From NCBI GenBank assembly GCA_004565275.1, contig SDOX01000121.1, positions 215,800 through 279,799 on the forward strand: a DNA stretch of 64,000 nt. Direction: 5' to 3'. Shown one piece after another: positions 23,677 to 33,424 of the stretch. Numbering within the stretch: the first letter of the stretch is position 1; every line of letters begins with the position of its first letter. The notes under the pieces were generated by a model. The model was given only the letters and a program-made list of their open reading frames with translations. It was not told the DNA's origin and did no database searches. The DNA comes from Nannochloropsis salina CCMP1776. Taxonomy: Eukaryota > Sar > Eustigmatophyceae > Eustigmatales > Monodopsidaceae. A program made the position numbers and the translations under genes.

Positions 23677-25049
23677 GAGCACCCTGACGGGCCACTGCGT
23701 ACATTTCGGGTGGGATAGGCGAGTGTGCGTGAGAGCTTTGAGCGCTTTCACTTTGGGAAATCCACTTGTTTGTGTCCGTCCACACTTATTATGTTTTCAG
23801 CGCAAGGTGATGCGTAGCGTGCTGCAGCGGCGGACCATTTTTAAGCTTCATGAGAGCTACCGCGTTCTGCAAGAAGAGTTATAAGAGTCAAAAAACCCAG
23901 CAAGCGACCGAAGTATGGAGTTGGCGGTCATAGAAAAAACTTTCGAAGGCACTGTTTTAATTTAGGATGAAATGTAGGGTTTGAGAGGAGAACTGTTCAA
24001 GATAGAATGTAAGAGAGCACCCATCAGAAAGGAAATGACAACGAAATGAAACCGAAGATGATAGCATGTTTTTAAAATCCGAGATAATATGAGAGAATGT
24101 ACCATGTATGAGTAATTGGATGATCAGCGCACTTCGAATTTTGCATTTAGGAGGAGACACGTGGGGGTGAACATGACGTCACCGTGGCGGAATGCGCGGA
24201 GCGTCGTGTCGTCGTGCGTAATACTTACAGAGCACGACAACAAAAGAAGGTCGAACGCTGGCGCGAACGAAAGCAAGCATGAGGCGTGGAGAGCAGCACA
24301 CAGGCGTGGTTGTGATAAGGAGGGAATCCGTAGACGCCTGTCGTAGGAGCCATGCTCGTTAGCACTGGATGTCGGAGGAGGCGTGTAGTCTTCCCGTAGT
24401 CCACGGAAAGCAGTAGAGGAGGTCGAAGGGATGGGTAATCCCCCGAGTTTTGGAATAAGGTCGCATATCAGCAAGCAATTGCTGTAGCAGATGACGGGAT
24501 ACTATCTTGTGACGCGAAATGCATAGGATAATGCTTCACGTGGCGATATTTGGGTATCGGGGGGCGATGTGCGTTCGTGGGAAATAAGAATGAACAAAGT
24601 TGGAATAAGTGGAAGATGGGTGAGTGAAGCGAGGCGCATGTGAGAAATTTTGGCGTTGGATGTAAGGGGAGATGAGAACATGACCTGGAAGAGAGTATGG
24701 GGAGGATACGGCCTGAGATTGGATGTGATTATAGTAGTGTCAAAGTGCGTACAAAATCGATGCGGCCTTACTGCGGCCGAGCACCCACGTCGCAGGGAGG
24801 AGTCAAGAGATCGACGTGACGGCGGAGGGTAGATGAGGAGGACGCAGTGAAGAACATCGGATGGATCGACCCCGTCATGCTTCTCAAATATCTCATTCCT
24901 TTGGAGTACTTTTCCCACACCGTCGGCTCGAGTCCGCGCGTGCGTACAATCGACCGCTCTGCCGCGAGTGTTGCCGATGCTTCGTCATGGTGTGCATGCA
25001 GGTCAAACACATAGTCCTTGTCAGACGGCAGCGATCTCCGAAGCCCAAG
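23677..25049. other. Convergent intergenic region
   Basis: About 1.4 kb between the stop codons of the cyclin (+) and the multikinase (-). Frames on both strands (for example 24502-24918, minus) are short and encode unremarkable peptides. No repeat or RNA gene was recognised. Confidence 0.35.
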
Positions 25050-26336
25050 TCACGGGTCGATGCTAGTGGCTTCTCGTCGCAGTCGCTGCAAATGTTCCAA
25101 GAGGGACCTCAACCCCTGCGCGTAATTCTTACGCCCGGCCTCCCACCCGTCCTCCCCTCCTTCGACTCCCTCCTCGTCTCCTCCCTCCCGGACCTGGACG
25201 TGGGCGAAATCGATCATCCGCACATCCAACGCCCCCTTTTCCTCCGGCGGCGCCCCCTCCTTTCTCGCACCCTGGCCCCGCGGCTCCCACGACACGGGAC
25301 CCCGGCCCCAGGCACGGTCCCAGGCCTGGTGATCGACAAATAAGAGGCTTGAAGACCAGAAGCAAAGGCAGGCTTGGCCTTGAAACCAGTCGAGTAAGGC
25401 CGCCACGCGGGCTATGAACCAGTCCAGGCGTCGCACCGCCCCCTCTTGCTCCCCTCTCTCCATCTCAGGCACCGCCCCCTCACCTTCAGGGCACGCCTCT
25501 CCTTTCCCTTTCTGCCGTTCAGACTCTCCTCCCTGCCGACCATCCTTTGCCTGCCTTGAACGCAAACTTCCCGGGCATGGGTCGTTTCGCGCGTGCCCCC
25601 CGACCCCAAGGCTCCTACCCCGCCCCAAAAAGCGTGCCAAGGCGAACAAGACTTCCTCCGGCCTCAGATTCCGTCCGTACTCCTTTCCCTCCACCACGTA
25701 GCTCTTGGTGTCTGCGTCGTACACACGCATGCCCACAATCCGAAACCCGACAGCTTCTTGGTGTATGTATTTATCTCTCTCTCGCTTTTGCTTCTGCAAT
25801 GTAGCCCAGGGAGCGTATGTCCGAAGACCAATTTTGATATCCAAGATTGTCGGGCAATGAGACAAGCCATTATTCACACCCGGATTGGGAGGTGCTGATA
25901 TATCTTCCAAAACAAGGTAGCGACGAGGATTGCCCGTCGGATCGGAACGTGTCAGGACGCCGTAATAACACGGGACAAAGGGACGTAGGGAGCGCCAAAC
26001 ATTTATTTCATCTTCCTTCAAACCATCCATGCCGTCCTGGCCGAAAAGTTTATGATAGAAAGCTGTTTCTCGCGTTCCCTTGTCCCCTGCTTGGATCACT
26101 TTGAGAAGTCGAGGAGGCGGGGTCGCATCGTTTGAGGACGTGGAGGAAGGATTCGAGCAATGGGGTGCGACGCGTGGTTGCAGGCGCAACATGTAAGGAG
26201 GATCACTGGCATCTTTAGGCTTGTGCCCGCCCACTTGATAGGGCATGGGAAGCACATCGTAGGTGTTCCCCCCAGCACAAGCAGGAAAGCGAGGATCATC
26301 TACTGACTGCATCGGTAACCTTGAGAGAGTACCCAT
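25050..26336 (-). CDS. IPMK: Inositol polyphosphate multikinase (IPK superfamily)
   Basis: A single exon of 428 residues. IPMK enzymes add phosphates to inositol tris- and tetrakisphosphates and can act as PI3-kinases; they are nuclear or cytosolic. The catalytic signature PTILDIKIG (residues 162-170) is the family PxxxDxKxG motif. SSSLLFV (about 328-334) and DFAH (376-379, the metal-binding Asp of the IDFAH motif) complete the active site. The N-lobe shows RLLKVIQAGDKGTRETAFYH and YLVLEDI. An Arg/Gly/Glu-rich insert of about 70 residues separates the substrate region from the SSLL motif, and another precedes the DFAH motif. The ATG at 26336 precedes a short leader. Whether it is multikinase or a more specific IP3 or IP6 kinase cannot be fixed from motifs alone. 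Confidence 0.9.
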   Translation of the reverse strand: MGTLSRLPMQSVDDPRFPACAGGNTYDVLPMPYQVGGHKPKDASDPPYMLRLQPRVAPHCSNPSSTSSNDATPPPRLLKVIQAGDKGTRETAFYHKLFGQDGMDGLKEDEINVWRSLRPFVPCYYGVLTRSDPTGNPRRYLVLEDISAPPNPGVNNGLSHCPTILDIKIGLRTYAPWATLQKQKRERDKYIHQEAVGFRIVGMRVYDADTKSYVVEGKEYGRNLRPEEVLFALARFLGRGRSLGVGGHARNDPCPGSLRSRQAKDGRQGGESERQKGKGEACPEGEGAVPEMERGEQEGAVRRLDWFIARVAALLDWFQGQACLCFWSSSLLFVDHQAWDRAWGRGPVSWEPRGQGARKEGAPPEEKGALDVRMIDFAHVQVREGGDEEGVEGGEDGWEAGRKNYAQGLRSLLEHLQRLRREATSIDP

Positions 26337-26738
26337 GCTTACGAGGAGGGACCGCGACTTGCATTGCTGAATTGTTGCGACTCATGAATGCTCAGGCTCG
26401 GGAAAAGATGACGACGCCGTTTGAATTTCCATAAGATGGTGTATGAATCGGTGAAGTGCAAGAGTCAGAGAGACGCAACCTGGCTCCTGTGTGCGGCAGT
26501 ATGACAGGAAATTGGACATGATTTCCGTAAAAAGATATGACATGATTCAAGACTATGTTGTCATATGTGTTTCATCACTTTAGTGGTGAAATTATGAGAA
26601 AAAGGACGGTTTTGGAATAGCTTAACCTGCACTTGAGCCTCCCCGTCTACCCATCATACAATGATGCGTTTTGGCGGAAAGTATGCCCATGTTCGCGCAT
26701 GCCATGCATTTCACATGTTTTCATCAAAATACACGCCC
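26337..26738. promoter_or_regulatory. Divergent promoter region
   Basis: This 400-bp interval separates the 5' ends of the multikinase (-) and ketopantoate reductase (+) genes and must hold both promoters. No specific element was recognised. Confidence 0.4.
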
Positions 26739-28771
26739 ATGACATGCAATAGGATGAGCAGCAGAAGGAGGAGACGCCCACTGCCCGTCAACTTGTATTC
26801 CCTGCTGCTTTTCCTGTTTACTACCTCGCTTCCTGTGGGGTACTCTTTTTTCACTCCTAAAGCCAATTCCATAAATTGTCAGCCGCCTTACTCTAAAAGC
26901 TCACCGTTGCAGCATCGCTACGGTCTTACTTTCCTGCAGAATATCAGAAAAAATAGAATCTTCCTCGTGCAGGTACGACGGTGGATTTCTCATCCTCTTT
27001 TTGTGCTATATGTCCAACCTCCCCCAGCCCCGTTTCCGGACTCCAAACCCGAGACGCAAGGCCTCATCTTCGTGCCCATGCTTTCCCTAGTAAATCATTC
27101 CTGGGAGAAAATCTCCAAACCTCGAAGCGTTTGATCCTCATTGTGGAAGCTCTATCTCTCTCTCTCCCCGTTCTAATCCAGATGTCTATCCTGTCCTCCG
27201 CCGCTGCCCCCCTTTCCGCCACCGCCCCCTCCCCGGTACGACAAGCACCTGCCCGACAATCGATCCTAGTATTGGGTGCGGGTGCTGTGGGATCCCTGTA
27301 CGGGGGGCGTTTATGCGAGGCTGGGCACGACGTCACGTTTTTGATGCGCCGAGAGTACGATGCTGTGGCTGCGACGGGACTGCGGATCAGCTCCCCCGAC
27401 GGGGACATGTTTTTCCCACAACCATCCATCGCACGGTCCATAGAGGACGTTGCGGTATCGAGGGCGAGGCGGGCACGTAGGAAAGGGGCCGGAGAAGGAG
27501 GGGGTGGGGCAGGGAAAGGCGATCAAGCAGGAGGGATGGCGGGAGGTGCGGAAGGGCGGAAGGTCGTGGAGGGGACGAGGGATTTAGAAGGAGCTGAAGG
27601 GGAGGCATACGTGCCCGTGGACTGGGTCATTGTCACCCTTAAGTCATCTTCCTTCCACGCCATCCCCAGCCTGCTCGAGGACCGCCGCGTGGTCGGAAAT
27701 TCGACCCGGATTTTGGTGTTGATGAACGGTTACGGCTTGGAGGAGGATCTGGTCGGGCAGGGGATCGATGGAAAGAGGGTCTTCGGAGGCATGGCCTTCG
27801 TGTGCGCCAACCGCGGCCCGGTGGGCTCGGGGGAGGTGAGCGGGGAGTGAACCGAAAACGGAGGGGTGGGAGGGAAGGAAGGGATGCTCGGCACGCTCAC
27901 CTTCTTCCCTCCTCCCTTCTCTGGGGACACCGAGATCAAATCGGCGAAGCCAAAGCTCAACTTCCCCTTTCCTTCCCTTCCTCCTGCTCCACCTCCCCCG
28001 CCCCCAGATTGCCCACCTCAAGTACGGAAAATTGATGATCGGGCATTACGAGGTAGGCCGTCATTCCTGCCCCTCCCTGGCTCCCGCCTTCCCTCCTCTT
28101 CCCGTTCTTTCCCTTTCAATGCCCTCCCACCCGGACGTTCCTTGCTCCTTCCCCCTTTCTCCTCCTTGGACAGGATGATCCCGTCGAGCTCTCCCTTGTC
28201 GCCGGTCTCTTTCAAGGTGCCAAGGTCGAGGTGCGCTTCTTGAGCTCCCTTCTTCCTTCCCTCCCTCCCTTCCCCTTCACCTGTCCTCCCTCCCTCCCTC
28301 CCTCCCTCCCCCTCCCTCTTTCAGGTGGAAACGACGCCGTGCCTGCTGCATGGTCGATGGAGCAAGTGCTGCTGGAACATCCCCTTCAACGGCTTGGGTT
28401 GCATTTTGGGCGGGAAAAGCGTGGACCACATCGTGCAGACGCCCGAGTTAAGGAGACTGGCGACGTTGGTCATGGCCGATGTCGTGAAGGTGGCCAACGT
28501 GGAGTTGGGAGGGAGGGAGGGAGGGCAGGAGGAAGGGCGGGAAGGAGGGAAAATCGAGCCAAGTTTTCAGGAGCATCTCTTCGCCTTAACGGACGCGATG
28601 GGCCCTTATATGTCCAGCACCGTCCTCGACCTCCTGGGGGGGTTACCGATGGAAACTGAGTACATGTTCTTGCGGCCGCTGGAGCGGGCGGAAGCGCTGG
28701 GAGTGGAGGTGCCGTACTTGGAGGGGGTGGCTTTGGCCGTGGAAGGAATACGGAAATCGCGGGGGTTGTGA
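26739..28771 (+). CDS. 2-dehydropantoate 2-reductase with plastid-type leader
   Basis: Five exons (26739-26972, 27182-27835, 28008-28052, about 28173-28230, 28325-28771) join in frame to about 478 residues. The enzyme reduces ketopantoate to pantoate with NADPH on the way to pantothenate and CoA. The Rossmann start SILVLGAGAVGSLYGGRL carries GxGxxG, followed by VIVTLKS. Later exons give IAHLKYGKLMIGHYE and RWSKCCWNIPFNGLGC, a C-terminal domain signature. Exon 1 encodes basic residues, a hydrophobic core (LYSLLLFLFTTSL) and GYSFFTPK, a signal peptide with an ASAFAP-like motif, so plastid import is inferred. Gly-rich and EGGREGG-type inserts are encoded by purine-rich repeats. The start could be 26661, 26739 or 26754; the last two give the neatest signal peptide. 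Exon 4 borders may be off by a base. Confidence 0.85.
28257..28318. repeat. CCCT tetranucleotide microsatellite in intron
   Basis: Interrupted CCCT units fill most of the last intron of the ketopantoate reductase gene. The same unit recurs elsewhere in the window, inside introns, spacers and exons. Confidence 0.7.
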
Positions 28772-28919
28772 GCCGCAGAGGGAGGGGGGAGGGGGAAGAG
28801 TAGCCTGCAATACAGTACGGGCGCCAGATATCGAAGGAGGAAAGATGTGGGGCGTCACTCTGTAACATATGGGCAAAGCAAGCGAGGTAGAAAAAGACCG
28901 ACGCTGGGAAGCGCCCCCC

Positions 28920-29987
28920 CTATCGGGATTGGGACGGTGAGCACATCCTTTTTGGGGCACTATCAATCATATCGCTTAATTCTCCTCTTCGGTGACTCAA
29001 CACGCAATCGCATTTCCTCGATGCGTAGAAAGCAGTTACCCTCCCTCCCTCCCTCCCTCCCTCCCTTCCTAAAAATGTGCACAAGGAGCTTCGCGGCCCA
29101 CATCCGGGATACACGACCAAGCTCCCATCCCCCTCCTCTGCATGCGCCTCTCCGTCCTTCAGGTCCACGCACACGCACCTTCCCCGTGCCTCCTGCCCCT
29201 CCCTCCCTCCCTCCCTCCCTCCCTCCTTCACCCGGCGTCGGGGGACCTTCCCTCCCCCCTCGCACCACACGGTGTGCCCTTTCCCTTTCTCCCAGCTGGT
29301 CGCACACGCCTCCTCCCCCTCCCCTTCCCCGGGCCTCCCCACACAGGCCCGAAAATTCAGATAATTCCGGGTAGGTCTTCCGTCCCCATCAAAGTATATG
29401 CCGACCAGCCTGCCCACGAAGGGGTAATCCTCCTTCTCCTTGAAAAAGTTCACCCATCGCCAGACCCCGCGGCACTCCTCTTCGCTCAGACCGTCTACAT
29501 CCTCCCGCAGGCCTTCTTCGCTGAAATCTCCCGTTACATAGGCGCGGGCCGCGTCTCGAAACGAGAAAAACCCGTAATCCCCCCCGCCTTCCCTCCCGCC
29601 CTCCCCCCCGCCTTCCCCTCCCGCTTCTTCCACGGGAGGCGGGGCATAAAACTTTGCGCCCTTGGAGACATCAAAGACATGGCCGACAATCACCAAGAGG
29701 ATGGGGTGGGTGGAGGGCGATGCGGTCATGTAGGCGTCTTTCGCCCGTTGTAAATCCGCCGCCGTGAAAAGCCGGGGGACGGGTGCCAGTGCTTCCTCTT
29801 CTGCCTCCACCATGGACAGAATGCTTTGCCGCGAGGGTTCAGGGGAGAGGGTGGAAGCAGCAGCTTTCTTGGCGGCACTGCGAGATTTCACCAGGTCGGA
29901 GGGAGTATAACCTTTTTTATGCCGGTGCAATTTGCCAAGTTGCCACCCGATCGTGATCATGACCAAAAAGGCGGCGACCCCGAACAT
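28920..29987 (-). CDS. Neuferricin-like cytochrome b5/MAPR-family haem protein
   Basis: A single exon of 355 residues. An N-terminal membrane anchor (FGVAAFLVMITIGWQLG) is followed by a cytochrome b5-like MAPR domain: LFTAADLQ, ILLVIVGHVFDVSKGAKFY, then SFRDAARAYVTGDFSEEGL and FVGRLVGIYF. The C-terminal half keeps the neuferricin-specific Cys pattern CATSWEKGKGHTVWC, RCVCVD and YPGCGPRSSLCTF. In animals this family binds haem non-covalently and is extracellular or membrane-bound; the role here is unknown. Three EGG/REGG stretches sit where GGGA microsatellites cross the exon: within the b5 domain, in the Cys-rich half and near the C-terminus. The frame stays open through all of them. Downstream of the last conserved Cys about 45 residues look unconserved. 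The ATG at 29987 directly precedes the anchor. Confidence 0.88.
   Translation of the reverse strand: MFGVAAFLVMITIGWQLGKLHRHKKGYTPSDLVKSRSAAKKAAASTLSPEPSRQSILSMVEAEEEALAPVPRLFTAADLQRAKDAYMTASPSTHPILLVIVGHVFDVSKGAKFYAPPPVEEAGGEGGGEGGREGGGDYGFFSFRDAARAYVTGDFSEEGLREDVDGLSEEECRGVWRWVNFFKEKEDYPFVGRLVGIYFDGDGRPTRNYLNFRACVGRPGEGEGEEACATSWEKGKGHTVWCEGGGKVPRRRVKEGGREGGREGQEARGRCVCVDLKDGEAHAEEGDGSLVVYPGCGPRSSLCTFLGREGGREGGRVTAFYASRKCDCVLSHRRGELSDMIDSAPKRMCSPSQSR
29034..29066. repeat. CCCT tetranucleotide microsatellite, exonic
   Basis: Tandem CCCT units on the plus strand read as Glu-Gly-Gly-Arg repeats in the neuferricin-like protein on the minus strand. A second tract at about 29199-29228 does the same. 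Confidence 0.75.
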
Positions 29988-30106
29988 TGCCCGCCCTAAA
30001 ATGTCTCGAGAAGAGGGGCCTTTCTCTACAAAGGGTCAGAGCGCAGGAGGATTTTTGAAACAAAACATGAGATCCACGCGGCCCGTCAATTTTTCCGAAT
30101 GGCACA

Positions 30107-30606
30107 CTAACTGGTGCCTAGACCCTCTCCCCGCATTTTCTTACGTTTCTTTTTCAATTCCTCGACCAGCTCCTCGGCGGTAGGCAGCACCATGTAGTCC
30201 AGACTCCGCTGGCCTGCCGTGCGCTTCCGCATCGTTACCGTGCGTAATGTCCCAAAAGAAGCTGTAAGGGGAATGCAAGTGTGTGTGCGCGGTACACGAG
30301 GGAAAATACGTGAGGACGGGGAGGTGTTGGGAATGCCAGGAAAGCCGGTATCATCCAAAGATATCGGCCCAATATCGCCTACGCAACCCCTTGCACCGCT
30401 ACAGTGGCGACTTCCAGTTTCCGGGAGTGTAAAAAGCGTCGCGCAGGCTAAAATGTTGATTAGCTTGAAGTCGCTTTCTGATCGCCCTTTCCCCCAAACC
30501 AGCCTTGAGCTTTCGCTAGTGCCTGACTGCTGCCCTTCTCCACTGTTCTGTTCCACTGAACGCCATCATCCCGAAGCTGGAGCGTCTTCTCCAAGAAGAA
30601 GGACAT
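30107..30606 (-). CDS. Possible small spliced gene, unknown product
   Basis: Two short pieces look protein-like. From the ATG at 30606 a 48-codon frame reads MSFFLEKTLQLRDDGVQWNR and continues to a stop at 30460. Downstream, after a CCTTACAG acceptor near 30265, a frame reads SFGTLRTVTMRKRTAGQRSL and then LPTAEELVEELKKKRKKM, ending at 30107. A GT-AG join of the two is plausible but no donor is convincing. The C-terminal part is a charged helix. I recognise no family. The position, head-to-head with the SETD9-like gene, leaves room for one small gene. Either piece alone might be real, or neither. Confidence 0.3.
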
Positions 30607-30881
30607 CCTTGGCGGTGCGAAGAGGCGTGAATGGCAGTTTTCCTTTGTGGAATGGACCTGATTGACGTCTTGAAAATTGTGGGATGGTCTCTAATGACCT
30701 CACAGCAGCATCTAACGGGTCACGACAGCGCACGTTCAAGTAGAAAAGGAGAACTTGCAAGACTCTCAATAAATGTATGTGCGCGGCTTTGATCCATTTC
30801 AATGTCCTAAACATGCACAGATATACAGGAAGATCTCCTTTATTTGGCCATGAACGTCACGTTGGACCTGTTTCCTGATTG

Positions 30882-32821
30882 ATGAGGTTCCTGCCTTGTC
30901 CCAGCCCCTTGGCAAGTGTTTCTTGGCTTTCACGGTGCTATCCTCATGCTACCCAGCCCGCTTTGATTGGCAATAGCATCGACAGTAAAAGATGGACATG
31001 GAATTTGAAGGTTTTACAATGGAAGTCATCGCAGCGAACTATATTTCAATACCTGTGGCCGCCTAAATCCGGCCCATCACTTTCTCATCCAGCAGGAAAG
31101 ACAGATAGCGGCTCCAAAAATGATGTGGGTGGGGACAATGGACAGGACATTTCTAAATCACAAAATTTTTATTCGCATAAAGACCTGTACAACAAGGACA
31201 CATTGTGGGGCGCGAAGACTGGCGTCGGGAGTCGAATGCCTTTCCCTCCCCAGGCGGAAGACTCCCTGCTTGAACGTTTGGAAAAGGCGCACATGTGCAC
31301 CGAGCGGCTCCTACAACGGAAGTCCCAACTGCTTCATACAAAATCCACCGTGACATTTCCTTCTTCCAGCCCCCGGGAGGCGCCTTCGAAGCGACTCGGC
31401 TCATGTCCCGTGCTTGAGGACCTGCTGGATGAACACTGGACATTCCGCCTCGAACGACAGCCTTCCACTCTACCGGGAGCAGGCATGGGCCTGTTCCTAG
31501 TCCAGGGGCGGGTGCACGCGGGGGAAGTCATCACCTGCCACCCTGGGCTTGTCTACCGGATCCCGTACGACCTGGAGGCGTGCATGCCCATGGATGAAGT
31601 CAGTTTCTCGCCCTGTCCCCCGCCGTTCCTGGTGAAGAACGATTACCTCCTCCGCTTCTACCACCCTGTCACCAACCAACATTTGCTCCTGGACGGTTGT
31701 CCTCAGGGCATCTCGGCGTTGAATTTTATCGCCGCCAATCAACGTCGGGGCCATCCGTGGGCGAACATGGAGTGGCTGGAAAGTAGCCCCTTCGGCAGCC
31801 GGCGCCGCGGGCCTGAACGTGGAGAGGGTCTCCTGGAGGGAGGATGGGGGGAGGGAAGGAAAGACAGGGGGATGCCTGGGGGGCCGATGCAGGGAACGTC
31901 ATGCCTGGGCGAAGGAGGGGAGGAGGTGTTGCTCCCTAGGGAAATGGACTCGAGCAAATACTTCACGGCCAAATTGGGGTTGGGTCATCTAGGTAAGGGA
32001 GGGCGGGAGGGAGGGTGAGAGAGAGGGACGAAGAGAGCGGGGAATGAGTGGTCTCACCGTGGCGTGAAATGAAGAGATTATGCCGTTGTATTTGAGGTTG
32101 GGTGGTCGTGGTGTAGCAAGCCCGGCGAGGGGAAGAGAGAGTCGAGGAGAGGGGGGCCTGAAGAAATGCCCTCTTCTCCCTCATCCGCTCCATCGTCCTT
32201 GCTCTTCCCCCCTTTCCTCGCCACGGGTGCTGCTGGGCTGTACCTGTCTCTGCACTCGTTTCTCGTCCTTCCTACCTAGCCCATGCACCCCGTGGACGGC
32301 ATTCTGAGAGGGGGGCGGAAGGGCCCCAGGACGGGCAGACCCGCTCGTGGGATGCAGGACGATCTTGTCAGCATGACGAGGGCGGCGAGGGGGGAGGCCT
32401 GAAATGTAGGGGAGGAGAAGTAGGATTTCTTCATTACGGACGCACGGCTATCTCTTCTCCGTAGCTCACGTGTGTGAGCGATCTTTTCTTAGGGAGGCAT
32501 GTATGTCCATCTCCTCATCTGACCCGCCCTGAACCCTCTTTTTCTTGCCTTTTGGCCCACCCAGTCAATGACCCCCATTCCCCCGAGAAATACAACGCAG
32601 AATTCCATCTCTGCGAGCTTCCGTCAGACCTGCCACCCCACCTGCTTCGCTTTATTCCCAACCTGCATTTCGCCCAAGGCATTGGAAGTCGGCGCTTTTG
32701 TGTCCTGGTGACGGCGTCGAAAAATCTGGAGGTGCCCCAGGGTGCCCCCCCCGTCGAAATTTATGTTCCCTATGCAAGTTCATTCACGGAGGTTTGCAAG
32801 CATGGATTCCCGTTGCTTTGA
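30882..32821 (+). CDS. SETD9-like SET-domain protein
   Basis: Two exons, 30882-31992 and 32565-32821, join in frame to 455 residues. The SET-like core begins with RLERQPSTLPGAGMGLFLVQ and GEVITCHPGLVY, continues with LLLDGCPQGISALNF, and crosses the splice as GHL-VNDPHSPEKYNAEF. It ends with PPHLLRFIPNLHFAQGIGS and CVLVTA. Spacing and order match human SETD9, a putative lysine methyltransferase with no firmly established substrate. The NH/PN-type cofactor motif of classical SET domains reads VNDPHSP here and the final GEEL-x-xY motif is weak, so activity is doubtful. The N-terminus (RFLPCPSPLASVSWLSRCY) is basic and Cys/Ser-rich and could be an organellar leader. A Gly/Arg-rich insert lies before the intron. 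Confidence 0.65.
31993..32564 (+). other. Intron of the SETD9-like gene
   Basis: This 572-bp intron runs from GTAAGG to CCACCCAG. It is the longest intron predicted in the window and contains no open frame of interest. Confidence 0.6.
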
Positions 32822-33424
32822 ATTTACACATGCGTGGGTGTGAGAAAGAAAGACACGTATGCCCGGAGAGCTATGGGTTTTAAAGGAATGCGGTTCGTCT
32901 GGTGGTCAAACATCGGCCGTGGTACTTTCCCCTGGGCGGCAGGAATTTGCCGTATGGCTGCAGATGTTGACATTGCTTATCATGTACGGGAGATTGAAGG
33001 CATTTCCTGCCGTAGAGATAATTTTGTTCACGGAACTCAGGCCTTGGGCAGGTCCAGCGTGAGTGAAAATGAGGAGAAATTTGTTGCACGGACCAGGGAT
33101 CTGCGACACGACACATCGCCGCGTGGTTTGATAAGGAAAATTAAACAGCCAATGGATGAAACATAGGCTTTCCTACTGCAACACAGTGCATATGCGTTTC
33201 TTTCGTGGCATCTGAGCTGCCATTCATGTCTGTAGCCTTCACCTTTTCCTACTCGAGACGGAAGTCTGCTCATACTCATAAGCTTATTCTGTGTGTTGGA
33301 CGCCTCAATTATATACAAAAACCGCACAATAATGCAAAGCACACGACCTGCGCAATCTCAAGCGTGAACCTTCTTTCCTCGCTCATTTAGTTTCTTGTGT
33401 TCGACATGTGGTCCCCTCGGCCTG
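32822..33424. other. Convergent 3' intergenic region
   Basis: This 600-bp gap separates the stops of the SETD9-like (+) and coiled-coil (-) genes. It is AT-rich toward the right and contains no supported gene. Confidence 0.35.
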
